Of a stretch of DNA of 64,000 bases, positions 12,414 to 21,897 are shown one piece after another (positions within the stretch are counted from its first letter, which is position 1; each line of letters begins with the position of its first letter). The translations under genes were made by a program, and so were the position numbers. Below the pieces are notes generated by a model. It did not search any database and was not told the DNA's origin. It was given only the letters and a program-made list of their open reading frames with translations. Origin of the DNA: an uncultured Paracoccaceae bacterium (GTDB lineage Bacteria; Pseudomonadota; Alphaproteobacteria; Rhodobacterales; Rhodobacteraceae); the NCBI GenBank assembly GCA_947492475.1, contig CANLNM010000003.1:124001-188000 (forward strand), given 5' to 3'.

Positions 12414-12426
12414 CGACAATTTGTCG
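12414..12426. promoter_or_regulatory. Candidate operator upstream of kefFC
   Basis: CGACAATTTGTCG is a perfect palindrome with a single central base, 41 bases before the kefF-like start codon. It is placed where a repressor or activator could act on the operon. No regulator gene is adjacent. Confidence 0.4.
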
Positions 12427-12467
12427 CAACGTGACATACGATCCCCAAAACCAATCAGGAGAGATCG

Positions 12468-13073
12468 ATGGCGCGTGTTATTCGATATTATGCCCATCCG
12501 GGTCATCGACATTCCAAGGTCAACGCTTTGATAGATCGGGCGGCCAATCAGGTCACCGGCGTCACGCATGTGGATCTTTATGCGCAATATCCACGGTTCA
12601 ACATCGCCATCGACACAGAACAGGATCGGCTGCGGGATCACGATGTGATTGTGCTGCAATTCCCGGTTTTTTGGTATTCCTGCCCCGCTTTGGTCAAGGA
12701 ATGGATCGATCTGGTGTTTGAACATGGTTTTGCATACGGCGCGGGTGGGGATGCCCTAAAGGGCAAAACCCTAATGCTGGCATTGACCACGGGCGGTGGT
12801 CAGGATGCCTATTCACCGCAGGGCTATCAGCATTATGACCTTAGAACGTTCCTCACGCCTTTTGAACGCACGGCCGGTTTGTCGCAAATGCAGTTCTGCG
12901 CGCCCTATACATTTTTCGGGGCCATAAATGCGGATGCACCCCAGATCGAGGCCCATATAGACGGGTTTTGCCAATTGCTGGGTGCATTGCGCGACGATCA
13001 ATTTGACCTGACCCGCGCCGCACAAACCGACATCATAACCGCCGACACACTTCCTTTGCTAAGCGAGGCTTGA
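12468..13073 (+). CDS. kefF: KefF-type NAD(P)H:quinone oxidoreductase, K+ efflux ancillary protein
   Basis: 201 residues of the flavodoxin-like NQO1/MdaB/KefF family: an early FMN-phosphate segment (YAHPGHRHSKVN), the strand VIVLQFPVFWYSCPALVKEWID and the conserved GFAYG. In the known systems KefF binds the cytoplasmic domain of the KefC antiporter and is needed for full activity. The next gene encodes just such an antiporter and starts 3 bases after this stop, so the pair is almost certainly one functional unit. ATG is preceded by AGGAGAG. The symbol is given by context and family, not by a database match. Confidence 0.85.
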   Translation: MARVIRYYAHPGHRHSKVNALIDRAANQVTGVTHVDLYAQYPRFNIAIDTEQDRLRDHDVIVLQFPVFWYSCPALVKEWIDLVFEHGFAYGAGGDALKGKTLMLALTTGGGQDAYSPQGYQHYDLRTFLTPFERTAGLSQMQFCAPYTFFGAINADAPQIEAHIDGFCQLLGALRDDQFDLTRAAQTDIITADTLPLLSEA

Positions 13074-13076
13074 TCC

Positions 13077-15083
13077 ATGGGCTCTTTTCTTCTGACTGCC
13101 TTTTTGTTCCTCGCGGCGGGATGTCTGGCCGTTCCGATCGCGTCCGCATTGGGGCTTGGCTCGGTGCTTGGATATTTGATTGCCGGGATCGCATTAGGCC
13201 CTGTGCTTCTGAGCTTGGGCGTCGATGTGGTTGGCCTGCAGCATTTCGCGGAATTTGGTGTTGTGATGATGCTCTTTCTGGTGGGATTGGAACTGGAGCC
13301 CAAAATGCTCTGGGCGATGCGATCGCGATTGCTGGGACTTGGTGGGCTGCAAGTGGCCGGCACCACCGCATTGATCATGGGTGGGGCGATTCTGTTAGGG
13401 CAACCTTGGAATTTTGCGCTGGCTATCGGGTTGGTGCTGGCATTGTCCTCTACGGCGATTGTGCTGCAAACCCTGAATGAAAAGGGATTGATGCAAAGCG
13501 ATGGGGGCCAGTCGAGCTTCTCTGTGTTGTTGTTTCAGGACATCGCCGTCATCCCCATGTTGGCGCTGATCCCGCTATTGGCGATCCCGGACATGGCCGA
13601 TTTGGCACATGGGGGTGATATCAGCCACGCGGTTGAGGCAAGTCACACCGCTGTGGCGCATGCGGATCCACACGCCGCGCCACATGCGGATGATCACGGA
13701 AACGATCATGGACCGAACCTGAACCTAACCGAAAACCTGCCGGGTTGGGGCGTTGCCTTGGTGACACTAGCAGCCATCGGATTGGTGGTCGCAATTGGCT
13801 CTGTGTTAACGCGGCCCTTATTTGGGTTCATTGCGCGGGCGGGATTGCGCGAATTGTTCACCGCAACCGCCCTGATGATGGTGATCGGCATCGCGTTGCT
13901 AATGACGCTGGTGGGCCTGTCGCCCGCGCTTGGCACGTTTTTGGCCGGGGTGGTTTTGGCCAACAGCGAATACCGACACGAACTAGAAAGCGACATTGAC
14001 CCGTTCCGAGGCCTGCTGCTGGGCCTGTTTTTTATGACCGTGGGCGCGTTGATCGATTTCAACCTGCTGTTTTCCCAATTCGGGACCATCATTGGGCTGA
14101 CCTTGGCCGTGATTGCGGTTAAATCCTTGGTTTTGCTGGCGCTGGCCATCGTTTTCCGACTGCGCGGATCAGACCGGTGGCTGATGTCATTGGGGCTGGC
14201 CCAAGCCGGCGAATTTGGCTTTGTGTTGCTGTCCTTTACCGTTGCAAACAACGTGCTGCCCCAAGGTTTGGCAGATCAATTGTTGCTCGTTGTGGCATTG
14301 TCGATGTTGCTCACCCCCGGTTTGTTCATCTTTTATGATCGCATTATCGCGCCGCGCTTTGCCAATGATCAGGCCCGCGACCCCGATGAGATCGCCCCTG
14401 ATGGCAAAATCATCATCGCTGGCCATGGCCGTTTTGGCGGCACAATCAACCGGATTTTGCGGGGTGCGGGCTATAAAACAACCGTGCTGGATCATTCATC
14501 GGCGCAATTGGATATGCTGCGCGCCTATGGGGTAAAGGTTTTCTACGGCGATGCGTCACGTCCTGATATGTTGCATGCGGCGGGCATTCACGAGGCCAAG
14601 ATGCTGATCATCGCAATCGATGACGAACACCAAGCCACCGAAATGGCGCGCCATGTCACGCAAAACCATCCGCATGTGCATATTGTGGCGCGCGCGGTGA
14701 ACCGGCATCACGTTTACCACCTCTATGCGGCGGGTTGTCGGGATATCATTCGCGATACCTTTGACAGTTCAACCCGCGCGGGGCGCACCGCATTTGAAGC
14801 ATTGGGAATGCACCCCCACGAAGCGGAAATGCGCATTCAGGACTTTATCGAACGTGACCGCAGCAATCTGGTTGAGATGGCGCAATTATACGATCCTGAC
14901 ATCCCCGCCCATGAAAACGAACCTTATGTGGCCCGCGCCAAAGAGCTGAATCAGGCGCAAGAGGCTGAAATTCGAGGGGATGCACGGCGTTTCACCAATC
15001 ACACCGATCGTGGTTGGAACCCGCCCACCGACAAAGATGCCAAAGTGTTGAAGGATCAAAACACCGTTCCAGAAGGCAGCTAA
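13077..15083 (+). CDS. kefC: KefC-type CPA2 cation:proton antiporter with RCK domain
   Basis: 668 residues. Residues ~1-420 form a CPA2 antiporter domain of about 12 helices; residues ~440-570 form an RCK/TrkA-N Rossmann domain starting GKIIIAGHGRFGGTINRIL; a ~90-residue polar tail follows. In KefC homologues the RCK domain is gated by glutathione and its adducts, so efflux of K+ with H+ entry protects against electrophiles. Unusual here is a loop at residues 178-211 with eight histidines and several Asp, between two membrane segments. The gene is 3 bases from kefF and obviously co-translated. Whether gating is by glutathione or by nucleotide cannot be read from sequence. Confidence 0.9.
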   Translation: MGSFLLTAFLFLAAGCLAVPIASALGLGSVLGYLIAGIALGPVLLSLGVDVVGLQHFAEFGVVMMLFLVGLELEPKMLWAMRSRLLGLGGLQVAGTTALIMGGAILLGQPWNFALAIGLVLALSSTAIVLQTLNEKGLMQSDGGQSSFSVLLFQDIAVIPMLALIPLLAIPDMADLAHGGDISHAVEASHTAVAHADPHAAPHADDHGNDHGPNLNLTENLPGWGVALVTLAAIGLVVAIGSVLTRPLFGFIARAGLRELFTATALMMVIGIALLMTLVGLSPALGTFLAGVVLANSEYRHELESDIDPFRGLLLGLFFMTVGALIDFNLLFSQFGTIIGLTLAVIAVKSLVLLALAIVFRLRGSDRWLMSLGLAQAGEFGFVLLSFTVANNVLPQGLADQLLLVVALSMLLTPGLFIFYDRIIAPRFANDQARDPDEIAPDGKIIIAGHGRFGGTINRILRGAGYKTTVLDHSSAQLDMLRAYGVKVFYGDASRPDMLHAAGIHEAKMLIIAIDDEHQATEMARHVTQNHPHVHIVARAVNRHHVYHLYAAGCRDIIRDTFDSSTRAGRTAFEALGMHPHEAEMRIQDFIERDRSNLVEMAQLYDPDIPAHENEPYVARAKELNQAQEAEIRGDARRFTNHTDRGWNPPTDKDAKVLKDQNTVPEGS

Positions 15084-15084
15084 G

Positions 15085-16650
15085 CTACACCCACTTCCCA
15101 CCTTCGGGATCAAATTGGCCACCCTTTGCCAGATGGGCCATCAGATCAGCGTCTTTGGGATGTGATATTGCAAATCCCTGCAATTGGTCACATCCCAGAT
15201 CGCGACACAGCCGAACGTGATCCTGGGTTTCGACCCCTTCGGCGACCACTTCGACATTTAGGGCGCGCCCGATATCAACGATTGCGCGGATCAAATCCTC
15301 ATGCCCGGTGGCGGTCAGCGCCTGCATCACCAATGACCCATCAATTTTAATCGCCCGGGGACGCAGCCGCGTCACCGACAGGATCGACGCATGCCCCGAT
15401 CCAAAATCGTCAATTTCCACACCGATGCCGAGGTTTTTGATCGCTTCAATCCGCTGCATGATATCGTCATTTGCATCATCCAAAAACGCAGATTCCAGCA
15501 ATTCGAACCCAATGGAGCCGGGGGTGATGTTTTTTTGGATCAGGCTCGCTATCAGGTCCGGTTCCACCAAACGACGATGGGAAACGTTGACGGTCACCCG
15601 TGATATTCCGGGGCCAATCATCTGCCATTTTGCCAAATCAGACAGGGATTGATCCAAAATCGCGTTGTCAATTTCCTCAATGACACCAATGTCTTCTGCG
15701 ACACTGATGAAATGTTCCGGCGGCAAAACACCCAATTCGGGGTGATCCCAGCGCGCCAGGGCCTCAACACAGATCAAACGCCCGGTTTTGGCATCAATCC
15801 GGGGCTGATAAACAGGGCGAAACAGGTTCTGTTCCAGCGCGGTCAAAATGTCATCGGCCAATTGTTTGCGATGCGATAGCTCTGCTTTCAATTCTGGGGA
15901 AAATACCTCTACCACACCTCGGCCAGCATTTTTCGCACGGTAAAGCGCGATATCCGCGTCCACCAGCAACTGACCGGGATCGATATCTGCACCCTGATGA
16001 TGCGCGATGCCGATACTGGCCCCGCACCGCATCACATTTTCCTCATACACAATGGGTTTGGTCAATTTGCGTACAATCGACAGGCCAATTTCTACCGCAG
16101 GTCCAAAATCGCCGTCAATCGGCAATAGAATGACGAATTCATCCCCGCCGATACGGGCAACAAAACCGTCTTTACCCGCTTGTTTCGTCAGGATTTTCCC
16201 CACGTAAACGAGTAGGAAATCCCCTGCCGCATGGCCCAATGTATCATTGATCTGCTTAAAGCGATCTAAATCAATATGCAGCAATGCCAGCCCCATATCT
16301 TTTTGGGCCAATTCGGGTATGATTTTATCGAAATGCAGCCGCAAAAACCGTCGGTTTGGCAATCCAGTTAATGCATCATGCATCGATGCATGTTCAGAAA
16401 CCTTTTTGGCCTTTTCTGCTGTATCCAACGCGGTTTGCAGCGCTTTGGTCCGGTTTTGAACTGTCTGTTCCAAATCATCATTCAGAGCAATCAGTGACGA
16501 ATTTACCTTGAACAATTCCAGACTTTTTTCCTCCAGCAAACGCTCTGCCTCTTTGCGGGCGATGCGTTCGCGCGTCGCTTTGCGTTCCAGCCTAGATATT
16601 TTTTGCCGCAAATCGGAGTCAGAAGAAAAATTTGGGTCGGGCAGGTTCAT
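15085..16650 (-). CDS. GGDEF-EAL cyclic-di-GMP enzyme, H-NOX partner
   Basis: 521 residues, no membrane segment. Residues ~10-90 are a charged coiled coil (ARKEAERLLEEKSLELFK); ~90-250 the GGDEF domain with intact RIGGDEF, but the inhibitory RxxD site just upstream lacks its arginine; ~260-510 the EAL domain with EALARW, NVSHRRL, FELLESAF, DDFGSG, KIDGSL, AEGVE and LQGF, so metal and catalytic residues all look intact. It may both make and degrade c-di-GMP. The gene begins 33 bases after the H-NOX stop on the same strand, the order of known H-NOX/HaCE pairs in which NO-bound H-NOX changes the balance of the two activities. It converges on kefC with only 1 base between stops. Confidence 0.92.
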   Translation of the reverse strand: MNLPDPNFSSDSDLRQKISRLERKATRERIARKEAERLLEEKSLELFKVNSSLIALNDDLEQTVQNRTKALQTALDTAEKAKKVSEHASMHDALTGLPNRRFLRLHFDKIIPELAQKDMGLALLHIDLDRFKQINDTLGHAAGDFLLVYVGKILTKQAGKDGFVARIGGDEFVILLPIDGDFGPAVEIGLSIVRKLTKPIVYEENVMRCGASIGIAHHQGADIDPGQLLVDADIALYRAKNAGRGVVEVFSPELKAELSHRKQLADDILTALEQNLFRPVYQPRIDAKTGRLICVEALARWDHPELGVLPPEHFISVAEDIGVIEEIDNAILDQSLSDLAKWQMIGPGISRVTVNVSHRRLVEPDLIASLIQKNITPGSIGFELLESAFLDDANDDIMQRIEAIKNLGIGVEIDDFGSGHASILSVTRLRPRAIKIDGSLVMQALTATGHEDLIRAIVDIGRALNVEVVAEGVETQDHVRLCRDLGCDQLQGFAISHPKDADLMAHLAKGGQFDPEGGKWV

Positions 16651-16683
16651 TTTCGCCTAATTCCATTCACTTAGCAGATTGGA

Positions 16684-17229
16684 CTATGCCGCGGCGGCCT
16701 GTTCACGCACGATCCGAATATCAAGCCCGTCTGCATGTGCAGTATGCGTGATCGACACGGTTTCATTGAAATGTGCAGCGCAACCTTCGATCATGCCAAC
16801 ACAAAGGTCCCCAAACGGACGGCAGGACGTGTAGCGAATGACCAGCACCCCGTCCCCATCTGGTCGGGTGTCCAGTTTTGGCAATTCCGCATCCGGATAC
16901 AGTTTTTTCACTTCGACATGTATGTGATTTTCGACGGATTCCAGAAACGCAAACACGTCGTTTTGCCCCTCAAAAAAGGCGGGATATAGCGCAGAAAACC
17001 GGCCAAACAGGTGATGACCAAATGACGCCACCAAATCAGGGACCGGTTTTTGCGTGATGTGCGACAAGGCAACAACCATATCAACCAGTTCCTGCCAATC
17101 GTATTTCCCAACGGATGTATAGGCGCCGCCCGAACTGGGATTGGCATCCGTGATCATGTCATCGGCGACATCCTCGCCGAGCGCTTCTTCGACAAAATCG
17201 ATGAATTCCCGAAAAACAATACCTTTCAT
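16684..17229 (-). CDS. H-NOX heme nitric-oxide sensor
   Basis: 181 residues, the full length of a stand-alone bacterial H-NOX. It begins MKGIVFREFIDFVEEALG, typical of the family; the proximal heme histidine is in NHIHVEVKKLYPDAELP (His104 most likely); the propionate-binding Y-x-S-x-R motif is YTSCR at residues 133-137. Lining up DLCVGMIEG with the oxygen-binding Thermoanaerobacter protein puts a leucine where that protein has its distal tyrosine, so it should bind NO and exclude O2. First gene of a two-gene unit with the GGDEF-EAL enzyme, which is the likely partner. Expected to be cytoplasmic. Confidence 0.93.
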   Translation of the reverse strand: MKGIVFREFIDFVEEALGEDVADDMITDANPSSGGAYTSVGKYDWQELVDMVVALSHITQKPVPDLVASFGHHLFGRFSALYPAFFEGQNDVFAFLESVENHIHVEVKKLYPDAELPKLDTRPDGDGVLVIRYTSCRPFGDLCVGMIEGCAAHFNETVSITHTAHADGLDIRIVREQAAAA

Positions 17230-17294
17230 CTGCGCCTCCGCGATTGGATTTGCATCTTGGGTAAGGGAAATTGATTGACAGGTCGTGAACCCGC

Positions 17295-18224
17295 CTATTG
17301 CGCGCCCGCATTTTTCAGAATTTCGGCCAGCACGGACACGGCAAGTGTGCGGGGATCGCGAACCGATGGGATCAGCCCAACGGGACCAAACAAACGGTCC
17401 AGATCAGCTTTCGAAACCCCCATTTCTAGAAGCGTTTTCAATCTGTTATCACGTGCACGCTGGCTGCCTTGGGACCCGATATAAAAGGCGGGCGTTGTCA
17501 AAGCGTCCTTTAATATTTGGGGTTCCCAATCGTGATCGTGAAAAAACAGAATGACAGCGCATTGATCATCGATGGTCATATCTGCCGGAATATGGGGGCG
17601 GGTCAGGTGGCGGGTCTGCACCCCGATATCATGTCCAAATTGCAGGGTTTCGTCATCCTGGGACAACAGCACAATTGGATATCCAGCAGACTGCACCAAC
17701 CCGGAAAAAGTGCTGGCTTCTGGACCTTTGCCAAAGACCAGAAATTTGAGCTGTGGCGGGAAGTGGACGTTAAAAACATCACCGTCCCAGCCGGTTTGCG
17801 CATGGTCGCTGGCGGATATCGTGCCGGTTTGTGCGTTCAGGGCCAGCGCTGTTGAAATACGGAGACTGCGCGCGGTTTGGATATCGTTTATCGCTGATAA
17901 ATCGGGCCGCGGGATCAGGGTAATCTGCAACCCACCACCGCAGGGCAGCTGAATGTCCACAAACGGCGACCCAACGCCATAAAGCACTGTTTTAGTTGCA
18001 TTTTCCGCCGTGGCATTTTGTGCATGGATAGCAAGGTCCGCCTCGATGCATCCCGATGACAGGGTCCCGGCGCGGGTGCCATCGGGCAAAAAGGCCATCA
18101 TCGCCCCCAATGGGCGATAGGAGGGGCCATCGACACCGGTGATCACGGCCAACACACCACCGCCAGACAGCAATATGGCCTCTAACGGGTCGCGGGTCGG
18201 GGCGGCGGGCGAAAACTGGGTCAT
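17295..18224 (-). CDS. XdhC/CoxI-family protein
   Basis: 309 residues. The N-terminal region has the family signature SYRPLGAMMAFLPDG followed by LSSGCIEADLA with its conserved cysteine; the C-terminal half is a Rossmann-like domain ending with GSQGSQRARDNRLKTLLEMG. XdhC proteins hold molybdenum cofactor, promote its sulfuration and insert it into xanthine dehydrogenase-type enzymes. No molybdoenzyme gene is in the window, so this copy is an orphan; its client is unknown and the symbol xdhC is withheld. It lies 65 bases upstream of the H-NOX gene on the same strand. Confidence 0.85.
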   Translation of the reverse strand: MTQFSPAAPTRDPLEAILLSGGGVLAVITGVDGPSYRPLGAMMAFLPDGTRAGTLSSGCIEADLAIHAQNATAENATKTVLYGVGSPFVDIQLPCGGGLQITLIPRPDLSAINDIQTARSLRISTALALNAQTGTISASDHAQTGWDGDVFNVHFPPQLKFLVFGKGPEASTFSGLVQSAGYPIVLLSQDDETLQFGHDIGVQTRHLTRPHIPADMTIDDQCAVILFFHDHDWEPQILKDALTTPAFYIGSQGSQRARDNRLKTLLEMGVSKADLDRLFGPVGLIPSVRDPRTLAVSVLAEILKNAGAQ

Positions 18225-18280
18225 GGGCGTTAATTAGGCGCTCGGGGATCGAATGCAACCACCCCTAGACAGGCGGCACC

Positions 18281-19516
18281 TTATTCCACAACCCGCTGCG
18301 CCACTTTTGCGCCATCCACCAGCCCGGCGGACGGGTAAAGAACCACGTTTTGACCAGCCATGACGCCGTCAAGGACTTGGGCAGAAATCCCGTTCATTTT
18401 CCCAATGGAAACAAGGGTGTGCCGGGCAATTCCATCCTCTACGACAAAGGTGGCCCAGCCGTCCTGATGCCGAAACAACGCGCTGGCTGGAATGGTTAAT
18501 GTATTATCATTTTCCCAGACCACGATCCGGGCTTCGACGCGGAACCCGTGGCCCAACGCGGCGCGATCCGCCACATCGCTGTTTAGGTGAATGACGACAC
18601 TGACGCGTTGCTCTTCTACGCCGAGCGCCGAATATTTCGTCACCCCAAAGGGATCAATCCGGCGCACAACCCCGGACAGATCAACCGGCCCGCCCCAATC
18701 CTGCACAATCACGCGATCCCCCACGCTCACTTGGACGGCATCGGACGAAATCAGATCGACGACCACCTCTAAGTCCGCCTGAACATTGCCGATTTCCATC
18801 ACTGGCGCCCCTGCGGGTAGGATGGTTTCCGATTGTTGGATCACCCGCAAAATGGTGCCATTGATCGGCGAGAAAAGCGCAATCGTGTCCTGCGCCCCAT
18901 CGCCCAGCGCATTGGCAAGCCCCTGATCATCAAACCCAATCATTTGTGCCTGCGCATTGGTGAGTTCCGCCTCGCGCATGGCAATCGCGGCCTGCGCCGT
19001 GTCGATCGCAGCCAAAGCCGCACGCGCCGCTGACTGAGCCCGATCCAAGGCCGCCTGCGACGCGGTGCCAGACCCAGCCAATTGACGTGTTCGATCCAAA
19101 TCTGATTGCGCTAAGTCATTGTTGGCCATTGCGGAATTCAAATTGGCCTGTGCCACTCGAAGCCCGGCCTGCGCGGCGGCAACCAGCGCCTGAGCCTGTT
19201 CACGGGTGCGCACATCCAGCACCGTTGGATTATGCGGACGCATATTGGCCACCACGGTTTCGCCGCGCGTCACCGGATCACCGGGCAAGCCTGTCACGCG
19301 TAACAATCGCCCGGCCACAGGCGTGGATACAATATAGGCGTCATGCACGCGCGTACGCCCCTCTTCGTCGATGGTGACCATCATCGGGGCGCGGGTGATT
19401 TCGCCCAAATCCACCATGGTTGGGCGGGGCCAGAACGCCGCCGTCAGCGCCGCACCGATCAATCCGACCACCAGAATTGTCATCACGGCCCGTGACCGTT
19501 TTTTCGCCTTGGCCAT
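18281..19516 (-). CDS. HlyD/RND-type periplasmic adaptor of an ABC efflux system
   Basis: 411 residues. One N-terminal membrane segment (about residues 12-30) anchors it; residues ~60-95 form the first half of a lipoyl/barrel-sandwich motif (VAGRLLRV..GDPVTRGETV), then a long Ala/Gln-rich helical hairpin (about 105-200), the second lipoyl half (PINGTILRVIQQSETI), and a beta-barrel. It would link the inner-membrane transporter to an outer-membrane channel (none encoded here). The ATG at 19516 has GGGGAT upstream and is preferred to TTG at 19522. Third gene of the operon, 14 bases after the permease. Confidence 0.9.
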   Translation of the reverse strand: MAKAKKRSRAVMTILVVGLIGAALTAAFWPRPTMVDLGEITRAPMMVTIDEEGRTRVHDAYIVSTPVAGRLLRVTGLPGDPVTRGETVVANMRPHNPTVLDVRTREQAQALVAAAQAGLRVAQANLNSAMANNDLAQSDLDRTRQLAGSGTASQAALDRAQSAARAALAAIDTAQAAIAMREAELTNAQAQMIGFDDQGLANALGDGAQDTIALFSPINGTILRVIQQSETILPAGAPVMEIGNVQADLEVVVDLISSDAVQVSVGDRVIVQDWGGPVDLSGVVRRIDPFGVTKYSALGVEEQRVSVVIHLNSDVADRAALGHGFRVEARIVVWENDNTLTIPASALFRHQDGWATFVVEDGIARHTLVSIGKMNGISAQVLDGVMAGQNVVLYPSAGLVDGAKVAQRVVE

Positions 19517-19530
19517 ATTCAAATCCCCAT

Positions 19531-21897
19531 TTATTCGCGTGTTTTTAAGGCCAGAACCAATTCGGCCCGATCCAGATCACGTTTCACCAACACACCCGAT
19601 ACAATTGCAGCGACAATCACAACCAGCCCTGCAAATCCCAGACTTTCTGGGCTGAACAGCACCGGTATGTGGAACAAATCCCCCGAAAAGGCGCGCGCCA
19701 ATAACAACGACAGGTAATGCCCGCCCAAAGCCCCAATCGGCAGGGCCATCGCGGTCACCAAGCCCAATTCGCCCAGCAAAACAAAGGCGGCTTCGCCTTT
19801 GGTAAACCCAATCACCCGCAAAGAGGCCAGATCGCGGGCCCGTTCCGCATAGGCGATGCGCGCGGCGTTATAGACAATGCCAAATGTGATGATAAACGCC
19901 ATCGTCCCCATCACATAACGCACGGCCCCTGCCCCTTCGTTGAGCATTTTTTCAAACGCGGCCTGCGCCTGTGCATTCGGGCTGACCCCGGCCACAACCG
20001 GCAGATCCTTTAGCCAGCGATAAATGTCGTCGGCAAACGCGTCATCGATGCTCAGATACGCGCCCGACACACGCCCCGGTTCCCCCAAGGCCCGGCTGAG
20101 CGCGTCGATTTCCATATAGGCCGGCATGCCCAGGAATGCCTCGGCGATGCCAACGACAGGCAGGTCCAGCACGGGTTGGCGGCCTTCGCGGACCTCAACG
20201 GTTAACATATCACCCGGCTCAATCGCCAATTTGCGGGCCAAGGTGGTCGACAGGATAATGCCATCACTGCGCGGCGCGATGGACTGTTCATTCGCATCAA
20301 TGGCGCGATACAGGTCCGCCCCCATCGATAGGCCCGTAATGGCGCCACGTTCGGAAAACCGCCCGTTGTGATGCACGACCGAAACGGACCGCATCGGTTC
20401 AACCGCGTGAATGCCCGGATGATTGCGCAGCTCAAACAGGGTTTTGTCTGATACCGGCTGCACAAAGGCGACAGAAATGTCGGCGCGGTTTTCGACCGTG
20501 AATGTCAGATCAATGGTGTGGTTAAAGGCGGCAAAAATCGTCAACATCCCCGATGATAACGCCATCCCCGCCGCGATCCCAAACATCGCCCCCGCCATGC
20601 GCAGCGGCTGTCGGGTGATCCGGCGCAGCACTATGCGGGTGGGTTGATCCAGATAGCGCGCTAAAACGCCGCTTAGCTTTGAGGATCGGGAATAATCCGG
20701 CGGCGCAGGTGGGCGCATCGCCTGAGACGGGGTCAACGCAAAAACCTGCCGCAGCACCAAAATCCCCCCAGCAGAGGCGGCCAATACCGACACAGAGACG
20801 CCAATCACAAAGGATCGCGGATCAAGTTGAAACACCAAAAACGGGAATTTGAAATAGATCAGGTACTGCTCGACCATGCCGCGCCCGCCCGCAATACCCA
20901 GCAAACAACCCGCCAAGGCCCCTCCGATGGCGATGGTGAGGATCAGCTTGAAATAATGGGACCCAACTTCCCAATTTGTGTAGCCAAACGCCTTCATTAA
21001 TCCGATTTCTTCGCGTTCGGCCTGCACCATGCGGGTGATGACAATGTTGAGCAGAAACGCCGCCACGGCCAAAAACACCGGCGGAACCCAAGTGGCGTTT
21101 TGTTCCAACTGGGTCAGTTCGTTTTGAATGAACATGTTGGAAAACTGATCCGCCACCCCATAGGCGCCCTGCCCGCCATAAGGGTCCAGCACATCATCCA
21201 CCGCAGCCATCACCGCCTGTTCATCTGCACCGCGCGTCAAAGACAGCAACATTTCGTTAAACGCACCCTGCATGTCATAGGCAGCGGACAGCGCGGATCT
21301 GCTCATCCAGATGACACCAAACCGGGCATCATCGGGGACCATTTCACCGGGGGCCGTTGTGTATAAAAACTCTGGCGATTGTGCCAAGCCGACAACCACA
21401 AACGCGCGCTGTGCCCCGTTCATGGTGGCGCGCAACGTGTCGCCGGGGGACAGGTCATGGGCGTTTGCAAAACTTTCAAGCAACAGGATCTCGTCGCTAT
21501 GACTAGGGTTTAGTAACCGGCCATCGGTCAGGTACACATCGTTAAGCCGTGGCGCGCCGTGGTCAGGCAGGGACACAGCGCGCGCCTGAACCGGGACCGG
21601 CTGGCCGGGAATGTCGATCAGGGCCGCCCCTGTCACGCGGCCTTGGGCCCCTGCCACGCCAGCAATTTCTGACATGCCCGCAATCAGCCGATCCGGCGCC
21701 CGCATCACCGGGGCAAACATATCCGCCAGACGATAGCGTTCATAATAGGCGCGGCGGGTTTCTTCGACCGAATTATACACCCCGCTCATCATCACTTGTA
21801 GGGCGACGCCAACGGCAATGACCAGACCAATGGCGATGGCTTGGCCTTTCATGCGCCATAGATCACGCAGCAATTTATGGGTCAGCGGACTTACCAA
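19531..21897 (-). CDS. FtsX/MacB-type ABC transporter permease
   Basis: 788 residues with two FtsX-type modules: a membrane helix at ~18-38, a periplasmic domain, three helices (~270-390), a second periplasmic domain (~440-640) and three C-terminal helices (~650-780). This is the layout of MacB/LolC-like mechanotransmission permeases of the larger two-module sort. The start appears to be TTG at 21897, overlapping the ATPase stop by 7 bases, with AAGGA 7 bases upstream; the first in-frame ATG would remove 15 residues just before the first helix. Forms an export complex with its neighbours; substrate unknown. Confidence 0.88.
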   Translation of the reverse strand: MVSPLTHKLLRDLWRMKGQAIAIGLVIAVGVALQVMMSGVYNSVEETRRAYYERYRLADMFAPVMRAPDRLIAGMSEIAGVAGAQGRVTGAALIDIPGQPVPVQARAVSLPDHGAPRLNDVYLTDGRLLNPSHSDEILLLESFANAHDLSPGDTLRATMNGAQRAFVVVGLAQSPEFLYTTAPGEMVPDDARFGVIWMSRSALSAAYDMQGAFNEMLLSLTRGADEQAVMAAVDDVLDPYGGQGAYGVADQFSNMFIQNELTQLEQNATWVPPVFLAVAAFLLNIVITRMVQAEREEIGLMKAFGYTNWEVGSHYFKLILTIAIGGALAGCLLGIAGGRGMVEQYLIYFKFPFLVFQLDPRSFVIGVSVSVLAASAGGILVLRQVFALTPSQAMRPPAPPDYSRSSKLSGVLARYLDQPTRIVLRRITRQPLRMAGAMFGIAAGMALSSGMLTIFAAFNHTIDLTFTVENRADISVAFVQPVSDKTLFELRNHPGIHAVEPMRSVSVVHHNGRFSERGAITGLSMGADLYRAIDANEQSIAPRSDGIILSTTLARKLAIEPGDMLTVEVREGRQPVLDLPVVGIAEAFLGMPAYMEIDALSRALGEPGRVSGAYLSIDDAFADDIYRWLKDLPVVAGVSPNAQAQAAFEKMLNEGAGAVRYVMGTMAFIITFGIVYNAARIAYAERARDLASLRVIGFTKGEAAFVLLGELGLVTAMALPIGALGGHYLSLLLARAFSGDLFHIPVLFSPESLGFAGLVVIVAAIVSGVLVKRDLDRAELVLALKTRE

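Larger units (their letters stand above)
12157..12467. other. 311-bp intergenic region between tRNA-Gly and kefF-like gene
   Basis: No convincing reading frame on either strand. It holds the tRNA promoter at its left end and a 13-bp palindrome (12414-12426) near its right end. The middle (about 12200-12400) shows nothing I can interpret. Confidence 0.6.
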
